From Scalesia atractyloides (lineage: Eukaryota > Streptophyta > Magnoliopsida > Asterales > Asteraceae), in NCBI GenBank assembly GCA_947069175.1, contig CAMTDV010000030.1, positions 97,798,411-97,862,410 on the forward strand: a stretch of DNA of 64,000 nucleotides. Direction: 5' to 3'. The translations under genes were made by a program, and so were the position numbers. Position 1 is the stretch's first letter; every line of letters starts with the position of its first letter. The notes under the pieces were generated by a model that had not been told where the DNA came from, searched no databases, and saw nothing but the letters and a program-made list of their open reading frames with translations. Below are positions 34,498 to 47,330 of the stretch, piece by piece.

Positions 34498-36483
34498 ATG
34501 GACCCACTCCATCACTTTCGTCACGAGCATCCGCTCAACCTTGTGCATCTGCGGCAGCAGGTGTAACAAAAATGAAAATGCGGACGATGAGGATGAGGAT
34601 GAAGTTGAAGATAACGTTGAATTTGTGGAGGAAGACCATCAATGCAACATTTGTAAGGAACAGATCTGGTCATTTCATTTGTCTTACTACTCTTGTAAGA
34701 CTTGTGACTATTCATTGCATAAGTACTGTACTGTGCAGAACTAACGAAGACCTTACAAAATCACCCGTTACATCCTGGTCATAATATTAGATTCGTTTAT
34801 TATACTTCTGAAGTCAAGTGTTTTATTTGCTACTTTAAATGGAGCAATATCTTTGAATATTATTGTACTAGTTGCGACTATGAGATGGATATAATATGTG
34901 CAACTATGTTGAAACCGACGATAAACCGCCCTAGTCACCCTCACCAACTAGACCGAGTGTTGGGACACAAAAACATCTTACATTGTGTAGCGTGTGGTAA
35001 CAAACATGAAGGGGTCTTCTTCCAGTGTACCACTTGTCCTAGATTTTTTATCAACGTGGATTGTGCTTTGCTCCCTACCAAATTACTTATACAAAATCAT
35101 ACTGATGGTAGTTTCACTCATTCACATCCACTTACCCTTGCCTATTCCTTTCCATATTTGGATATACAAGCCAAATTCCGTCCCCGTTGTAGAGTCTGTG
35201 ATGACATATTCTATTCTCATTTATGGATTTACAAATGCGATTAATGTCGGTATTACGTGCATTTTGATTGTGCGTCTTTAAAGAGAGAGCCATTTATGTC
35301 CATATTCCTAACTACAAGTGAGCATTCTCTTCTTGTTTTCTTATTATTATTATGTTAGTTTGTGTTATAATCTAATTTCAAGTATATCATTCACCAGGCC
35401 TTGGCAAAACTTTTAAAAATTTCAAAGAAGATGAGCATCCAAATCTACTCCATTGTCCATTTCAAGATGAAGGTGACAACCTTGTGAAGCATCATATGTC
35501 TAATCAAGACGAGTTGATTGGTAACTCCAAACAACATGATGGTGAGATGCTAACCCATGCTAGCCATCAACACCCACTCAACCTTTTCGACAAGCAAACA
35601 TCGGTTGGTGTTTCTCTACATGACCCCATGAGAAGAACTCAATTGTTATGTGACGGATGCGTGAAACCTATCATGACAGTACCATTTTACACGTGTTGCA
35701 AATATGACGCTGAACAATGTTGTTTTGTTCTTCATGAGTGGTGCGCCAAACTCCCGCCTGAAGTACAAGAATACGCAAGCCATCCTGAGCATTCTCTTTT
35801 TCTTCTGCCTAAAATACCTAGTAAGTTCTTTGGTGTCTTCGAATGTGCCATTTGTAAGTTACCATCTAATGGTTTCGCGTATGGATGCATAATGTGTGAT
35901 TTTTATGTTGATATCAACTGTGCATTCATACCTGAAGAAATCAAAAGTAAAACCATCAACTGCCAAGTATTGAAAAGCATGCCATTATTGGACTAAAAGG
36001 TGGGGATTCTATTGTCCCTCTTGTGATTTCTACATTCATGTAGTGTGTGCTTTGTTATTACCTAGAGTAATTAAACACAAGTTCGATAAACATCCTTTGA
36101 GCCTAAGATACGAACCAGCAGAGAACCATATTAGCAAATACTTTTTTGAAATATGTGAGGATGAATTTGACCCTCGGAAATGGTTCTATCATTGCACTAC
36201 ATGTGCCCAGTCTATGCATGCTGCTTGTGTGCCCTTAATACTTCAATGTGAGCAAAATACATATGACATATATCCCAAATGCGTCTATGAGTTTCTCAAT
36301 GTTAGATTTGGAGGAACGCTTGAGATCAAAGATCACTCACACCGCTTGGCCTTTGTTCAAGGGCTTGAGAGCGATGGCAGGTGCATTAAGTGTGGTTACC
36401 GATTGCAGTACAGGATGATCTTTAAGTGCTTGGAGTGTGAGTTTGCATTACATTTTGAGTGTGCCTCTTCATCTGTCATATGA
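34498..36483 (+). pseudogene. DC1 (Cys/His-rich C1) gene, copy B, pseudogene
   Basis: Paralogue of the gene at 12132-14137, with the same exon layout: exon 1 from ATG 34498, intron 35318-35397 with GTGAGC donor and CACCAG acceptor, then exon 2. Breaks include a TAA at 34564-34566 with a 2-base deletion beside it, a 5-base tandem duplication ACTGT near 34730, and a nonsense AAA to TAA at 35242-35244 in the fourth finger. A stop at 35994-35996 and a TGA at 35971-35973 in the alternative frame lie at the position where copy A is also broken. Fingers such as CDGCVKPIMTVPFYTCCKYD and CIKCGYRLQYRMIFKCLECE remain readable. The last stretch, 36043-36483, is intact where copy A has an extra frameshift. 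Confidence 0.85.
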
Positions 36484-36812
36484 TCAAGCTCATTGGCTTA
36501 TACTTGGGTGCATCCATACTGTTGTAATATTATTATATGTATCTAGTCATTTCTTTTGACTAGTTTGGTTTCTATGGTTTATCAATTAAATTGGAGTATC
36601 TTGTTTTAACTTTTAGTTAGTTATATACAACCTTATTTTGTAAAAATTAAGAAAGAATCTAGTTTTGTACGCCAGTGTATTGTAGGTATTATCCTTCAAG
36701 GTGTGGGTGATAAATTTTCCTGTCATATTCAACTTACCTGCCTTGACAAAAAAAAAAAAAAAAAGATTGTGTAATTTTGGTAAAACAATAGCAACGCCTT
36801 TTTTTTCAATCA

Positions 36813-37279
36813 AGGAGCAATCAATCTAGCTTAGGGTTTATCTGATTTGTTATGGTTCATTAGAGTGATTAATTTGTTGAGGAGATGATTCTGATTTATG
36901 CGTTACGGGTATGGTTAAGAGCCATAGTGACAGGTTTTGACCTTAATATTCCCATCATTATCATTGTGGGGAGATTGCGACTATTGTGGTATGTTTTTCT
37001 ATGCTCGGTTCCTGGAATCTAAGATGATAGATGGTAATCAATGATGCAAAATTGTTTATCATGATAAAATGATGGATATACTAGGCTCACCAACTGTTCG
37101 ACTAAATGCCTCAGCGAGACTGTCACTTGTACGGTCCTAATGGTCAATTGATTATATTTCTGGTCTATAGTCAACTTGTTTTGATACGTATATCCTAGGT
37201 GAAATTGTACTAAACTATATACATATAGATCGAAATGTTGTTACATGTGCGTATGAATTTTTCGCTTAGAAGCCTTTAC
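36813..37279. other. Intergenic; no further MADS exons seen
   Basis: No K-box-type exon was found here on the minus strand, although the downstream exons of the MADS gene would be expected in this direction. Nothing else recognised. Confidence 0.45.
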
Positions 37280-37361
37280 CTGTGCATTTGCTTCTACAAC
37301 AGATCCATGGCTTGGTGGATCCAGGCATGCCTTTTTGAACCTATCCATAGTCCCTTTCACA
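37280..37361 (-). pseudogene. Orphan I-region exon of an AGAMOUS-clade MADS-box gene
   Basis: The 82-bp exon reads, after one base of a split codon, VKGTMDRFKKACLDPPSH then GSVVEANAQ. In AGAMOUS/SHATTERPROOF-type MADS proteins the segment after the MADS domain is very similar (SVK.TIERYKKA..D..N.GSV.EANAQ). It is bordered on the minus strand by a good acceptor (TTTATGCAG) and a good donor (CAG then GTAAAG), the expected phase for this exon. Neither the MADS-domain exon upstream (higher coordinates) nor K-box exons downstream were seen in the window. It is probably a captured or relic exon; part of a gene with huge introns is less likely because a segmental duplication abuts it. Confidence 0.6.
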
Positions 37362-37655
37362 CTGCATAAACAACAAAATAAAATGCATAGTTAGGAATCC
37401 ACCAAACTTAAAAACCGAATGGCGTTTTAGCAGGTGATGCCTTTCAAGCCCTTTCAAAGTACTTGTGTCGTTTTGTTTCGGTTGGCGGTCCCATGGTCCT
37501 CTTGTGCCCATTGAAACTATTGTCTGTGGTGCCAGGTACTTGTAAAAGTTGTAGGTGTTTGACCATGTGTACTGGTGAAGGAAGATACTGTCCCACCCTT
37601 GGGCGTTATCCGCCATGTGGGTGTAGTGGTATTATGCCCCATCCAATGATTACTC
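37362..37655. other. Region between MADS exon and ATT array
   Basis: Includes CCCACCCTTGGGCGTTATCC near 37594 and ATTATGCCCCATCC near 37631, which resemble PIF/Harbinger-like terminal sequence also seen on the other side of the ATT array. The minus-strand frame 37341-37616 overlaps the MADS exon but is not otherwise recognisable. Confidence 0.4.
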
Positions 37656-39249
<1,594 letters not shown>

Positions 39250-39283
39250 AATATTAAAATTAATAATAAATAGTGCCATGATT

Positions 39284-39427
39284 GGCCAAAAAATTCTTGA
39301 TCCGGCATTTAATTCGGAACGCCCCAGCCTATTTTTTGAAGAAAAAACGCCCATGGGGCGGTGGAGGGGCGTTATGTGGCGTTTTTTGGGGAAAAACGCC
39401 AAAAAACCCCCCAGTACGGGTGGCCTT
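39284..39427. mobile_element. PIF/Harbinger-like terminal segment
   Basis: Reading the minus strand from TTA at 39428: GGCCACCCGTACTGGGG, then TTTTTTGGCGTTTTTCCCC and several GGGCGTTAT motifs. The element at 46789 starts TTA then GACCATCCTAGTGG and has the same GGCGTT/AACGCC motifs. The other end may lie at about 37594, which would put the ATT array inside one element. Confidence 0.4.
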
Positions 39428-40639
39428 AAGACTGTTATTGGTCTTAGATAACCGGCTTATAATTGGGGATTTGACGGGCCACATAACAAGGCGTATGCAT
39501 GCACTCAATTGTAATGATTGAAAATAGAGAATGAAGACTTAAATAGATATATTGATAGTAGAGTAAGAAGTTGAAGCACCTTAAGCAGATGAAAACTTTC
39601 TTTAAACTCCATGGCATCTGATCTAGGATTGCGCATTTCAAATCTAGATAAAATAAATCAAACTTATATATCAATGTTGTTAAATCCCCCTGTTAAGACT
39701 GCTTAAAATGATTTTGCATCATGTTTTTAATTTTTATATGATAACTTTAATGATATATTTCACATACCAGTAAAAAATTGTCTTACCAGTCAAAAGTGGT
39801 TGCAAGCCAACAAAAGGTTAATCATTCATAGAAGCTACCAAAAACATTAACCTAACATTAAGTTGAATCAAAAGTATGGAGGGACTAACACATGGGTTGA
39901 AAGTAATCCGAACGGTACATATGTGCATAATTTTGGTCCGAATGTAGGCATCCTTACCCTACATTTCTGCAAGTGTCTATTTTCATAACTCAAATCCTTA
40001 ACCTCTAAGTCACAACACAACAGACTTACTGTTCCTCCAAGGCTTGTCCCTGGTAGCGGACAAAATAAACTTATTGCTCTAAATAATTGTTGGATAGATC
40101 AGCGGCTGCGGTGACGGTTGGGTGGTTATCGGTGATTTATTGTTGTTGGTGTTTCATGGAGGCTCTATGGAACTTAATGGTTGTGACAATCTCTCTTCTA
40201 GCTTCAGCCACATTAAAAAACCTTTTTTGATAAGGTTAGTTGGTGTGGTTTCTTCTTCTAACTTGTTTCTTGTGTGGCGAAGGTGGCGGTGATTCTTGTT
40301 GCATATTGTTGCCATTGGAATTTATAGATTCTGACAAGCAGCCATCTCCATTGGAGGGATCCTTGGTTTTGTATAGAAGTTTAACAGTTTGACAAGGTTT
40401 CATATGTAAGCACTAGAAAGATGAGGTTCTTGTTTAACCCTATCAATCTTTGTGTTAATCCGTCCTTGCTTTGAAGATCCTTTCACCATCATCTTCCTCT
40501 GCAAGTAAAAATGGTTGGAAGAAAGCTTGGTTTCCTTGTGTGCAATAAAGAGTAATAAAGAAGACAGGAGGATGACAAGTATCATGCTATAGTTGTAATG
40601 CTATAAAAAGAAAGAATATTAACAAATAAAGCAAAATGC
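39428..40639. other. Intergenic, no secure gene
   Basis: One minus-strand frame, 40400-40585, starts MILVILLSSLLLFIAHKETK, like a signal peptide, followed by a basic 40-residue tail. It fits no peptide-hormone motif I know, so I do not call it a gene. The rest shows nothing recognisable. Confidence 0.4.
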
Positions 40640-40657
40640 AAAACCACTTGCCATTTT

Positions 40658-40796
40658 GCCTATGAGGGACGCTCACTCGGCAGAAGCTTTTGCCTCTTAG
40701 TGCGAGGTCTTGGGTTTGATCCCAAGCAAGATGATAATTTGGTGTAATTTAGTAGTGACTAGAAGTTGTGTACCATTAGTTGTTCAAGAAACAAAA
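40658..40796 (+). mobile_element. tRNA-derived SINE with long TSD
   Basis: The insert of about 140 bp is flanked by AAAACCACTTGCCATTTT (40640-40657) and AAAACCACTTGTGCCATTTT (ending 40814), a target duplication of about 18 bp. It carries a B-box-like GGGTTTGATCCC near 40715 and ends in an A-rich tail. Short length, internal promoter box and long TSD fit a SINE. Confidence 0.7.
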
Positions 40797-40814
40797 AACC
40801 ACTTGTGCCATTTT

Positions 40815-41628
40815 AAGATTAAGCATCACATAAAATTTAAGTGTATGTGTTACACTTATGTTCGAAAAACTTCACCCAATATCAATATCAATGACATGTG
40901 AGCCTTTGTTAATTCAGTAAATAATAACAGTAAAAACTGTCAACAGGAATACCAACCCTACCTTGACAGTTGACCGTAAAGTTAAAAACCAAATGTTCAT
41001 AGTGTATAAATTCATAGTTTTTTCAAGGGGTACATTTAGAACAAGCTTCATAAACATTGAAGTAAGCCCGAAGAAACTGTAGGTTTCAGATCATTGACAA
41101 GAACCAAATCATACAAGGTTTTCACTAATTCTCACTATTTTTTTCCAAACTTATTGGGTTCCTAGGAACCCACAAAATGTGGCTAAATCCGCCCTTGTTT
41201 CTAAGGTTTGCTCAAAACATCAGGCTCGACCACCTTTAACACTCTCTGTCTCCCGACGTCTCAAGTTTTTACATCGTTCCTTCTTCGATTCTCCATATCA
41301 TGATTCATTTAGTAACATTTGTTGGTAATCCACGGGTACCTTCTTTACCTATGTCGTGTTTTCCACTGATCGTTCAATGATGCATTACCAACGGGACCAC
41401 TTTCACCACGGACTTCCGACGAACAAGTAAGTCACATAAATCCTAGTGGAACGAGCCCATTTGGTTTGTTCCTTTTTAGCTGGAAACTTGGAAATAACCC
41501 ATTTTACATCTCTAGCTATTACTTAGTAATGGATTCGCATTGCTCTATATGCTATGAATGAATTTCGATTGATTAAATCTTAAAGGGATGGAAATTAAAC
41601 CAAATAAAAATATTACAGTTTTCCTTGT
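40815..41628. other. Intergenic, no gene seen
   Basis: No coding or repeat structure recognised. Confidence 0.45.
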
Positions 41629-41728
41629 TGATGGTTCATACTTAAATTATTTACGTATAAAAATGTTAACACAATAACTGATGGTCCATACTTAAATTAT
41701 TTACGTATAAAAATGTTAACACAATAAC
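41629..41728. repeat. 50-bp tandem duplication
   Basis: TGATGGTTCATACTTAAATT to AACACAATAAC occurs twice in a row with one base change (TTC versus TCC), indicating a recent slip. Confidence 0.9.
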
Positions 41729-42061
41729 CAGATAATATCTCACAAAAAAAAACGTTTTGCCCAAATCGGTTTGTAGGCGACCTAACCTGGCAATTCGTAT
41801 ACAAGTTTGTAGCTTCGTTCCCTGAAACTGATTTAGACACAACTGATTTGAAAAAGATGTCAACAAAAGCGCTTTTTTGTGCCAAAGCGGTTGAACCCGA
41901 CCCCAATCAATTTGATAGATTTGAATATTTTCCCTCCTAAACCGGTTTATAACCTGGATCAGTTTTTACAAGCTTTTATTTATTATTTATTTTTTGTTCA
42001 ACAACCCGTTTCGGTTTATAACTCAGAAGCACATTTTTTTAAATGGATTTGTAAACCTCTA

Positions 42062-42239
42062 TACTATAGCATATATGGTAGTTTTTTTTTTCAAAAACAA
42101 ACTATTTTAATATTTTAAGATTACTATAGCATGTATGGTAGTTTTTTTTTCAAAAACAAACTATTTTAATATTTTAACATTACTATAGCATGTATGGTAG
42201 TTTTTTTTTTCAAAAACAAACTATTTTATTATTTTATTG
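42062..42239. repeat. 60-bp tandem repeat, three units
   Basis: TACTATAGCATRTATGGTAG followed by a T run and CAAAAACAAACTATTTTA begins at 42062, 42122 and 42181. Units differ by one or two bases. Confidence 0.9.
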
Positions 42240-42966
42240 CACTAATTAGCTTTAAGCATATGTTTTTCACTAATAACTAATAAAATATTGATGTTTATGA
42301 GGTTTCGAGTATGTTGTTACGATGTGCATATTTTTTTTCTCTATGTCTACATATAAAGTTTACTCAAAACTAAGTTGTGAATAGTAATACATAAGTGACG
42401 ATGCACAAATGTACATGACATTAAAGTTAGTCTCGTGGTTTATTTTTTAACATATAAAGTGGCGTCATTTACACTTCTCGTTATTTTAGTTTTTAATATA
42501 TAAAGTGGCATCGTTTACTCTTTCCGTTTTTTTAGTAATATAATATTAGGTTTATAAAATTACAAATTACTGTTATGACATGCCTATTTTTATATATCAT
42601 TCGATAAAGTTTTATGCAAACCGGTCAATATAGTTGATTTTTTTTGTTCTACCCCTGACGAACCGGACCATTATATGCATTGTTTTTGTTTCTATATTTT
42701 TTCAACGTGGTGGTATATATCTTGTTGAAACAGAAGTGCATATTTTTATCTACGTTTAGATATAAATTTCACTCAAAACCGAGTTGTAAATTGTATTGCA
42801 CAAGTGATCAAAGCACAAACGTATGTGTCATTAAAGCTTCATCGCGATTTAATTTATATATATAATACATACACATGCATCATATGGTGGCGTTGATAGC
42901 TAAAAGACAAAAGAGCACATGCACTAATCGGCCTTTGTCCCGATTGTTGAGTGTTATGTTGCTTAT
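42240..42966. other. Intergenic with diverged dispersed duplicates
   Basis: TATAAAGTGGCATCGTTTAC (42500) recurs in altered form at 42459 and again right of the SINE at 43133, and two segments around ACTCAAAAC.GAGTTGT (42362 and 42772) are related. These are old local duplications; no gene is seen. Confidence 0.5.
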
Positions 42967-43132
42967 GTCCAAGGCTTGATGCAAAACTACTATCGAGCCA
43001 GGGGTCTCACTGAAAGTTGTCCTTCTATTCTTACGAGGTAGAGGTAAGGCTGTCTACATCTTACCCTCCTCATACCCTATCTTAGTTTTGATATTGATGG
43101 AATTTACTGAGTATGATGATGATGATGATGAT
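42967..43132 (+). mobile_element. TS-like SINE, uninterrupted copy
   Basis: Runs from GTCCAAGGCTTGATGC through GGTAGAGGTAAGGCTGTCTA to a (GAT)n tail. It shows the sequence that the gypsy element split at 15059/27868. As in that copy, the tRNA-like head is not recognisable. Confidence 0.75.
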
Positions 43133-43767
43133 GTATAAAGTGGCAATGTTTACTCTTTTCGTTATTTTAGTAATATAATATAATGTTTTAAAAAATTTCA
43201 AATATACCATTGCAACATCGCTATTTCTATATGTGATTCGATCAATTTTTTATTTGAACATGTCAAATATAGTTGATTTTTATGTCCTTTATTGTGACGC
43301 GCCGAACCAATACCATCCAAACAACATCGATATGGGTCGCATTCATTTTTATGGTATCTAGGTATAAATTTTGTTGAAAACGGAGTTGTATTTTCAATAA
43401 AGTATATTTTTGTATCATAAGCTATAGTGAGTGTCGGCACCATATATGGGTGCCGAGATCACCTAAACGTGTACCATCCGAACAATGTTGTATTCGATTT
43501 TATAGTTTTTGATCGACGTAAAACACATGTCGATATCCTCTTACGCATATCTCTTTCGATTACCGTACCGAGTGTCGGTATCGCATCAGTATAGTCACGA
43601 ACCAAACCACTACCAACCGCAAATCCCCTGCGAAGCGCGAGAAACTTCACTAGGTCAACTAAAATATACATTCTAGCGTTTTGACTTTTGACCAAGGGAT
43701 ATAACTGTTCGACCTTTTATAGGGTAAAGTTATCCTACAAAGACTCTTAAAAATAAGAAGTATATAA
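43133..43767. other. Intergenic, no gene seen
   Basis: Contains pieces such as CCGAACCAATACCATCC and GTGTCGGTATCG-type segments reminiscent of decayed repeats; nothing coding recognised. Confidence 0.45.
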
Positions 43768-43910
43768 AGACACAATGGATCGCAAAAATAACACAATGTT
43801 GAGCAAAATATAACACAATATCGAGGAAAAAAGACACCATGAGTCGCAAAAAAAGACACAATGGCGCGAATATATACTAGACACAATGATAAATAAAGAG
43901 ACACAATAAT
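43768..43910. repeat. Degenerate repeat of about 21-24 bp, seven units
   Basis: ACACAATG-type cores occur near 43770, 43791, 43812, 43833, 43856, 43880 and 43900, often followed by GATCGCAAAAA-like spacers. Confidence 0.65.
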
Positions 43911-45401
43911 CTAAACAAAAATTCTTAAATCTACAAAGTAAACATTCAAAAGAGAAAACCTAAAATCGATGAGACGGTTCTAATACCTCTTGAATAAAGT
44001 CAATCAAAATCCGTTTAGTACCTTTCTTACAACTTCTTATTTTCATCTCGGGAGAAATTTAATTTTATCATAACCCACCTTTTATATTACTTTGTTATTA
44101 ATATTAGAATTACTTTGTTATTAATATATTAGAAAATAGATAGGTGAGGATTTGTAAATGTGGATAAAATATATGTTTTCTAGTAGTCAAACGATAACTT
44201 AAAAAACGTTTACATCATGTGTACAAATATTAAGAAAATAATATAGTTGTTGATTTCCTGATTTAGACCACATGTTTGGTCTTTTCTTCAAGCTTTAAAC
44301 GATATTGTCTTACGTGTGTATTTTTTTTAGCTAGAATTAGTTTCTTATCTGAAATTTCCATTTTCTTATTTTGATCTCTAAATTTTTCAAACTTAATGTG
44401 ATATACATATTGCGGATCTCCAAATATCTGGCGAGCGAAATTCAAACCGAGACTAAACCAAACCGAACCAAGATACAAATTAATTGTGTAACGAGGTTGA
44501 TCGAAACATACTCGGTAAAAAAAATTAATCTAATATACATGGACCATCTAATATACTTAAAAACAAATATTCAAAATTTATATTAATTTTGAAAAATATA
44601 AAAGAAAAATATAAACATGTGAGGATTGCTATGTGGGAGGCTTAACTACTATTTTTGAGTACTTCGTTTGTCCAGTGGGTGTCCCAAGAGTACTCAGGAT
44701 TGATTTGTTGACCGTTAAAAAAAACTGAGGCATTTTTTGTTTAGGTAGGACGGACAATAATAAACTTAAAAAATTTATACTTACATTCAACCTAATCTAT
44801 AAATTAGAAATAGAAACTCTAGTAGGCATGGTTGTAGACCAATTACATTTAGTACTAACAGACCAATTACATTAGTACTAACAGAATGGTTGATTCTCAA
44901 ATTGTAGATAGTTAAACATCCATAATGAAACACTGAGCTATATTAAAATCATATAACATGAAATAATTTTGACACTCTTTATATTTAAGACATCAATACA
45001 TCCCTACATATTGTTCATCAACAGCACATATCTTTGTTGAATATCCATTTAAACTTGGTTATTTTTTTGTTTAAATCCTACACTGCATTTTCAAAACGAT
45101 AGATGAATGATTGTAAAATTCAAGGGAGGATTTCATGTATCCCTCTCTAAAGTTGAAATTTATTGTAATTTTCAACTTTTGAGAGGGAATCCTCTTAAGT
45201 TTTAGGATCATTCATCTATCGTTTATAATATGTAATTTAGTTACATATTTTCTCAACTTAATGCATAATTCTGTTTGAGGCATGATTTGAGAAAATATTT
45301 ATTTTATAATTTTGGAGGGAGATGTATAAAATTGCTCCTAAAACTTATGCCAACAAAATTAAGTGTCTTTTAATGTACAATTTACAATGGAAATACTTTT
45401 T
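43911..45401. other. Intergenic, no gene seen
   Basis: AT-rich. Around 45105-45225 an inverted repeat ATCCTCC..AAGTTGAAAATTACA pairs with its complement, and a short direct repeat GACCAATTACATT.AGTACTA occurs near 44847. Confidence 0.45.
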
Positions 45402-45780
45402 AGAGTTAAATGTCATTTTAGTCCCTGTGGTTTAGGTCATTTTGTCAGTTTAGTCCAAATGATTTATTTTTTCCCTGTGGGTCCAAATAGGTTTCACTGT
45501 TGCTATTTTAGTCCATTGGGTTAACTTAATTCATTTTTTCTGTTAACCAGAAGAGCAATTCGATTATTTTATATGTAATTGTGTTAACTAGAACGACGAC
45601 GCCCCCATATAAAAAGACCGAATTGCTCTTCTGGTTAACTAGAAAAAATGGATGAAATTAACAGAGTGGACTAAAATGGCAATGATGAAACCTTTTTGGA
45701 CCCACAAGAGAAATATGAAACCTTTGGACTAAATTGGCAAAACTGCCCAAACCATAGGGACTAAAATGACATTTAACTCT
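45402..45780. mobile_element. Foldback MITE (GAGTTAAATGTCATTTTAGT family), copy 1
   Basis: The 379 bp element folds nearly end to end: AGAGTTAAATGTCATTTTAG at the left is matched by its complement at the right, and the arms stay complementary to the centre near 45595. A second copy lies at 60384-60756. Confidence 0.85.
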
Positions 45781-45913
45781 ATTTTTTATTTGGTCTGAAT
45801 TCCGGAATCAGTATGGGTAGAATGGGAATGGAATCATTTTATGTAGCCACCTAATTTGGTGGGTATAAAATATCCCCAATTTTGTGGTTATAATTCCTAA
45901 TTTTAAAAAATAT

Positions 45914-46086
45914 AATTAATCGTCATTTTCGTCCATGTGATTTGTCCAGTTATGTCAGTTCAGACTAAATTTAAAATTTGTACTTTTTCCATCTCTCACG
46001 TTCTTGAAACACGTCAGTTCTGTAAAAAAAACTAAGGTTGAATCGAATAATTAGACAAACCACATGGACGAAAATAGCAGTTAACT
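45914..46086. mobile_element. Second foldback MITE type
   Basis: ATTTTCGTCCATGTGATTTGTC near the left is complementary to GACAAACCACATGGACGAAAA near the right. It recalls the element at 45402 in layout but differs in sequence. A further related segment follows to about 46200. Confidence 0.6.
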
Positions 46087-46200
46087 TATGTTTTTTATGG
46101 AACTAACATGTTTTGAATAATGACAGGGACAAATGGTATAAATTTGAAATTTGGCATAAACGGCATGATTGAACAAACTATAAAGACGAAAACGGCAATT

Positions 46201-46785
46201 AACTCTTTAAAAACATATGTTCTTGTTTCTAAGTCAAAAGTATGAAGCTTACCATGCGAGACATTTTGAAGGCTATACTTGGCCACATAACCAAAGAATA
46301 GAAGCTTTGAATCAGGAAATAAAAAAAAAAAGCAACGTATGATGCTTTCTTCCCATTTTTTCGGTGTATGCAAATCAAACTAGTGTGAAAATCCTAAATA
46401 GAATTAATCGCTTCTAAAATTTTGGGGTTTAAAACGGCTGCTTTTGTTTATATGCACTTGGGTCAGCCCTATACGTCGTGAGGCCATAAACATAAACTTT
46501 AGGGGTGTCAATTTCTAACACCACACAAACATAAAACATAAACCTAACATGAAGTCCGTGACTTTGAGTTTTAATCAAACATGTATTAGGTAAGTTTTAG
46601 ATCGGATCTTCAAATGCTTAGCTAAATGGGTCATATTCAGGTCAACCAACGAGTAAGTGTATAATATTTTTTGTATTGTATTTTGAGAAAACAAAAGGGT
46701 ATGAGTTTGTGTGTAGGACCAAAATTCTCTTTCATCCTACCTATAAGGACTGTCACGTGTTATCTCCACAATCCTTCTTAAGCTA
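46201..46785. other. Intergenic, no secure gene
   Basis: The minus-strand frame 46095-46373 (92 residues, hydrophobic C-terminus) matches no family I recognise and partly overlaps foldback repeats. Confidence 0.45.
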
Positions 46786-47330
46786 CTTAGACCATCCTAG
46801 TGGTGCGTTATTTGGGTTTTTTTGGCCCATAACGCCGGAACACAGCTGCGTCCACCGCCCCCTAGGGCGTTTTCGGGTCTTTTTTTTGGTTGGGCGTTTC
46901 GGTGAAAAGGTCGTTAAGTTTGTGGGTTTCGGAAAATTGTACCGTCGGGCAACAGTTATAAAAAATGTTATTTTTCAATTTTTATTACTTACTTTTTCAC
47001 CTATTTAAATCTCAATTCAACCCACTTTTTTGACAAACTCTTCTCTTATTCTTACAAACTCTTCTCTTATTCTTTATAAAAAAACATACTATGCATCCAT
47101 TTAGCCCCCCTTTTGGTGTTCCGTCTTGGCCAAGCAACCCAAATTCATATTGCCCAAACACCACCCAACAACTACCTACCTATAATTACCAAGACTGTGA
47201 TCCAAGAAGCAAGACAAATGGAGAGAGACATCGAGTGTTGTCTAAACCGATCGATCATCTCCAAAGAGACGCCTTGATCCTAGCACAAATGCGTAGGCAA
47301 CAAATCCGCGACAAATGCGGACTTTAGAGC
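46786..47330 (+). mobile_element. PIF/Harbinger-like element, left part
   Basis: Starts TTA followed by GACCATCCTAGTGG and contains several GGCGTTTC/AACGCC motifs like those at 39284-39427. A leader with the duplicated ACAAACTCTTCTCTTATTCT (47034 and 47056) precedes a short frame at 47091. A possible right end, CCACTACCATATCCC near 47439, is only weakly complementary. Confidence 0.4.
47091..47327 (+). pseudogene. Truncated transposon ORF1-like fragment
   Basis: A 78-residue frame begins MHPFSPPFGVPSWPSNPNS, Pro/Asn-rich, and ends with a Lys/Arg/Gln-rich helix-like tail (DALILAQMRRQQIRDKCGL). The start and leader resemble the frame at 31288. The pattern fits an internally deleted ORF1 of a PIF/Harbinger-type element, but the DNA-binding domain is absent and identification is tentative. 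Confidence 0.3.

Larger units (their letters stand above)
28427..36812 (+). repeat. Segmental duplication, copy B
   Basis: Collinear with 6672-14835. Relative to copy A it contains an extra 1.5 kb at about 29396-30905, a LINE fragment at 32025-32513 and a MITE at 33626-33848. It lacks the solo LTR and the G18 tract of copy A. Its DC1 gene is more heavily disabled. Confidence 0.85.

Noticed and set aside
40400..40585. Possible secreted peptide (MILVILLSSLLLFIAHKETK start)
   Set aside because: The hydrophobic start is suggestive, but no conserved peptide motif, no homologue I recognise and no supporting context; left as intergenic.
40658..40730. tRNA gene near the GGGTTTGATCCC box
   Set aside because: The A box is poor and the unit is bounded by long target duplications with an A-rich tail, which is SINE-like.
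46095..46373. 92-residue minus-strand frame with hydrophobic tail
   Set aside because: No recognisable family and partial overlap with foldback repeats; probably chance.
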